A stretch of DNA of 6,972 nt from Parvibaculum sp040882025. GTDB taxonomy: Bacteria > Pseudomonadota > Alphaproteobacteria > Parvibaculales > Parvibaculaceae. Numbering within the stretch: position 1 is the stretch's first letter; each line of letters begins with the position of its first letter. The position numbers and the translations under genes are program-made. The DNA lies in NCBI RefSeq assembly GCF_040882025.1, contig NZ_JBBECC010000035.1, positions 1-6,972 of the forward strand. Direction: 5' to 3'. Below are positions 5,098 to 6,972 of this stretch, in pieces. The notes below the pieces were generated by a model. It ran no database searches and had not been told where the DNA came from. It saw only the letters and a program-made list of their open reading frames with translations.

Positions 5098-6429
5098 ATG
5101 GCATCAGCGGCTGAACAGCTCGCGGCAAATCTTAACTTTGCCGCCTTCGCGAAAGCGACCGAGCTGAAAAAGCGCATCTGGTTCACGCTGGGTGTGCTGA
5201 TCGTCTATCGGCTTGGCACCTATGTGCCGCTGCCGGGCATCGACCCGCTGGCGTTGGCGCAGGTTTTCGAACAGCAGCAATCGGGTCTCCTCGGCGTCTT
5301 CGACATGTTCGCCGGTGGTGCTGTCGGCCGTATGGCCATTTTCGCCCTGGCGATCATGCCTTACATCTCCTCGTCGATCATCATGCAGTTGATGACGACG
5401 GTGTCGCCGCATCTTGCCCAGCTCAAGAAAGAAGGCGAGCAGGGCCGCAAACAGATCAATCAGTACACGCGCTACGGCACGGTTATCCTCGCCGCGCTCC
5501 AGGGCTACGGTATCGCCGTCGGTCTCGAAGGTGCGCAGGGCGTCGTCATCGACCCCGGTATCTTCTTCCGTATGACGACCGTCATCACGCTGGTGGGCGG
5601 CACGATTTTCCTGATGTGGCTCGGCGAACAGATCACGGCGCGGGGCGTCGGCAACGGTATTTCGTTGATCATCTTTTCGGGTATCGTGGCCGAATTGCCG
5701 CGGGCGCTTGCCGGCACGCTGGAGCTTGGCCGTCAGGGCGCTCTCTCGACTGCCATCATCCTTTTCCTCGCGGTGATGGTCGTGGTCGTCATCATGATCA
5801 TCGTATTCGTCGAGCGCGCACAGCGCCGATTGCTGGTGCAGTATCCCAAGCGACAGGTCGGCAACAAGCTCTATGGCGGCGACAGCTCGCATCTTCCGCT
5901 GAAGCTCAACACCGCCGGCGTCATCCCGCCGATCTTTGCCTCGTCGCTGCTACTGCTGCCGATGACGATCGCCAATTTCAGTTCCGGACAAGGCCCCGAC
6001 TGGCTCAACACGATGACGGCGATGCTTGGTCACGGCCAGCCGCTCTATATGGCGCTCTATGCTGCCGGTATTGTCTTCTTCGCCTTTTTCTATACGGCGA
6101 TCGTTTTCAATCCGGCGGATACGGCCGACAACCTCAAGAAATATGGTGGCTTCATTCCGGGCATCCGGCCGGGCCAGCGTACGGCCGAGTATATCGATTT
6201 CGTGCTGACCCGATTGACGGCGGTCGGCGCCCTTTATCTCACCATTGTCTGCCTGCTGCCGGAGATACTGATCTCGCAATACAGCGTGCCCTTCTACTTC
6301 GGCGGAACTTCGCTTCTGATCGTTGTCAGCGTGACGATGGACACGGTGTCGCAGATTCAGAGCCACCTGCTCGCGCACCAGTATGAAGGACTGATCAAGA
6401 AGTCGAAGTTGCGCGGTGGCAAGCGATGA
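5098..6429 (+). CDS. secY: Preprotein translocase subunit SecY
   Basis: A 443-residue SecY, the same length as E. coli. It is the channel-forming inner-membrane subunit of SecYEG, through which SecA or the ribosome pushes secretory and membrane proteins. Ten membrane segments can be read at about residues 26-46, 76-98, 124-145, 155-176, 184-202, 216-238, 272-292, 316-337, 366-390 and 398-416. The plug region GLLGVFDMFAGGAVGRM (63-79) lies before TM2. Cytoplasmic loop C4 holds ERAQRRLLVQYPKRQVG (239-255). Loop C5 holds NPADTADNLKKYGGFIPGIRPGQRT (338-362), with Arg357 at the site where E. coli Arg357 is needed for SecA-driven export. MASAAEQLAANLNF is an alphaproteobacterial-style start. ATG 5098 follows AGGGTGAG. 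The stop overlaps adk by 4 nt. Confidence 0.99.
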   Translation: MASAAEQLAANLNFAAFAKATELKKRIWFTLGVLIVYRLGTYVPLPGIDPLALAQVFEQQQSGLLGVFDMFAGGAVGRMAIFALAIMPYISSSIIMQLMTTVSPHLAQLKKEGEQGRKQINQYTRYGTVILAALQGYGIAVGLEGAQGVVIDPGIFFRMTTVITLVGGTIFLMWLGEQITARGVGNGISLIIFSGIVAELPRALAGTLELGRQGALSTAIILFLAVMVVVVIMIIVFVERAQRRLLVQYPKRQVGNKLYGGDSSHLPLKLNTAGVIPPIFASSLLLLPMTIANFSSGQGPDWLNTMTAMLGHGQPLYMALYAAGIVFFAFFYTAIVFNPADTADNLKKYGGFIPGIRPGQRTAEYIDFVLTRLTAVGALYLTIVCLLPEILISQYSVPFYFGGTSLLIVVSVTMDTVSQIQSHLLAHQYEGLIKKSKLRGGKR

Positions 6430-6972
6430 GACTGATCCTGCTTGGACCGCCCGGCGCCGGCAAGGGAACGCAGGCGAAGCGTCTGGAAGACAAATACGGA
6501 TTTATCCAGCTTTCGACTGGCGACATGCTGCGCGCGGCCGTCGCCGCCGGCTCGGATGTCGGCAAGCAAGCCGAGGCCATCATGGCGCGGGGAGAACTTG
6601 TCCCGAACGAGGTGGTCGTTGGCATCATCGCCGAGCGGATCGCCCAGCCGGATGCGGCCAAGGGATACATCCTCGACGGCTTTCCGCGCAACGTGGCTCA
6701 GGCCGAGGCGCTGGATGCGATGCTGGCGAGCAGGGGCGCGGCGCTTGATGCCGTGATCGAGCTTGGTGTTGATGATGGCATCCTGCTCGAGCGGATCGAA
6801 ACACGTGCGGCCGAGACCGCTGGTGGGCCGCGTGCCGACGACAATGCCGAGGCGCTGGCGAAGCGCCTCAAGGTCTACCACGAGCAGACGGCGCCGCTGA
6901 TCACCTACTACAAGGCCCAGGGAGCGCTCCGGACCGTGGACGGCATGAAGGATATGGATGAGGTGACCCGCC
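6426..6972 (+). CDS. adk: Adenylate kinase, short-LID form (3' end cut by window)
   Basis: The first 182 residues are present and the frame is still open at the right edge. Adenylate kinase interconverts ATP + AMP and 2 ADP in the cytoplasm. The P-loop GPPGAGKGT is at residues 7-15, the AMP-binding LSTGDMLR at 29-36, and ILDGFPRN at 82-89 with Arg88 as a substrate-binding arginine. The LID region (ETRAAETAGGPRADDNAEALAKRL, 125-148) is short: it lacks the roughly 27-residue insert of the E. coli enzyme and has no zinc cysteines. The conserved arginines of this region, R123/R127, R136 and R147, are present. Only about 10 C-terminal residues should be missing. ATG 6426 overlaps the secY stop as ATGA; upstream there is only a weak GGTGG, so translation is probably coupled to secY. 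Confidence 0.97.
   Translation, partial: MRLILLGPPGAGKGTQAKRLEDKYGFIQLSTGDMLRAAVAAGSDVGKQAEAIMARGELVPNEVVVGIIAERIAQPDAAKGYILDGFPRNVAQAEALDAMLASRGAALDAVIELGVDDGILLERIETRAAETAGGPRADDNAEALAKRLKVYHEQTAPLITYYKAQGALRTVDGMKDMDEVTR

Noticed and set aside
5104..5892. Minus-strand open frame (262 codons) opposite secY
   Set aside because: Its His/Asp/Arg-rich composition is what reading hydrophobic secY codons in antisense gives. No family is recognisable.
5616..6386. Plus-strand open frame (256 codons) inside secY in another frame
   Set aside because: It is a frame shadow of an intact, full-length secY. It has no domain and does not point to a frameshift, because the SecY frame is continuous through all ten membrane segments.

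Overview
The window is an internal stretch of the S10-spc ribosomal-protein gene cluster. It runs on the + strand from the 3' end of rplP (uL16) to most of adk (adenylate kinase). Every gene is on the + strand, in the order rplP(partial)-rpmC-rpsQ | rplN-rplX-rplE-rpsN-rpsH-rplF-rplR-rpsE-rpmD-rplO-secY-adk(partial). The first three belong to the end of the classical S10 operon and the rest to the spc operon. Nothing between rpsQ and rplN (45 bp) looks like a terminator plus promoter, so the two probably share one transcript here.

The source is most likely an alphaproteobacterium, possibly a Rhizobiales-like lineage. The DNA is GC-rich. SecY starts MASAAEQLAANLNF and is followed directly by adk, with no rpmJ. 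S14 is the long zinc-free type, and the adenylate kinase has a short LID. These points come from family knowledge and were not checked by a database search; the genus cannot be fixed by eye.

Layout: 1-725 holds the S10-operon tail (L16 end, L29, S17). 771-2006 holds L14, L24 and L5, joined by overlapping start and stop codons. 2050-3346 holds S14, S8 and L6. 3360-5030 holds L18, S5 (GTG start), L30 and L15. 5098-6429 is SecY, and 6426-6972 is Adk, cut off by the window edge. The gaps are short (10-67 bp), and most contain a Shine-Dalgarno sequence just before the next gene. No gene-free stretch approaches 300 bp; the longest is 67 bp before secY.

Together the genes supply large- and small-subunit ribosomal proteins in matched amounts, plus the SecYEG channel subunit that receives nascent membrane and secretory proteins, and the enzyme that balances adenine nucleotides. 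There are no RNA genes, mobile elements, CRISPR arrays, pseudogenes or signs of transfer. I found no new system. The points worth a second look are small: a GC-rich hairpin around the rpsH stop codon, another before rpsN, absence of room for an E. coli-style S8 site at the rplX/rplE junction, and the short-LID adenylate kinase.
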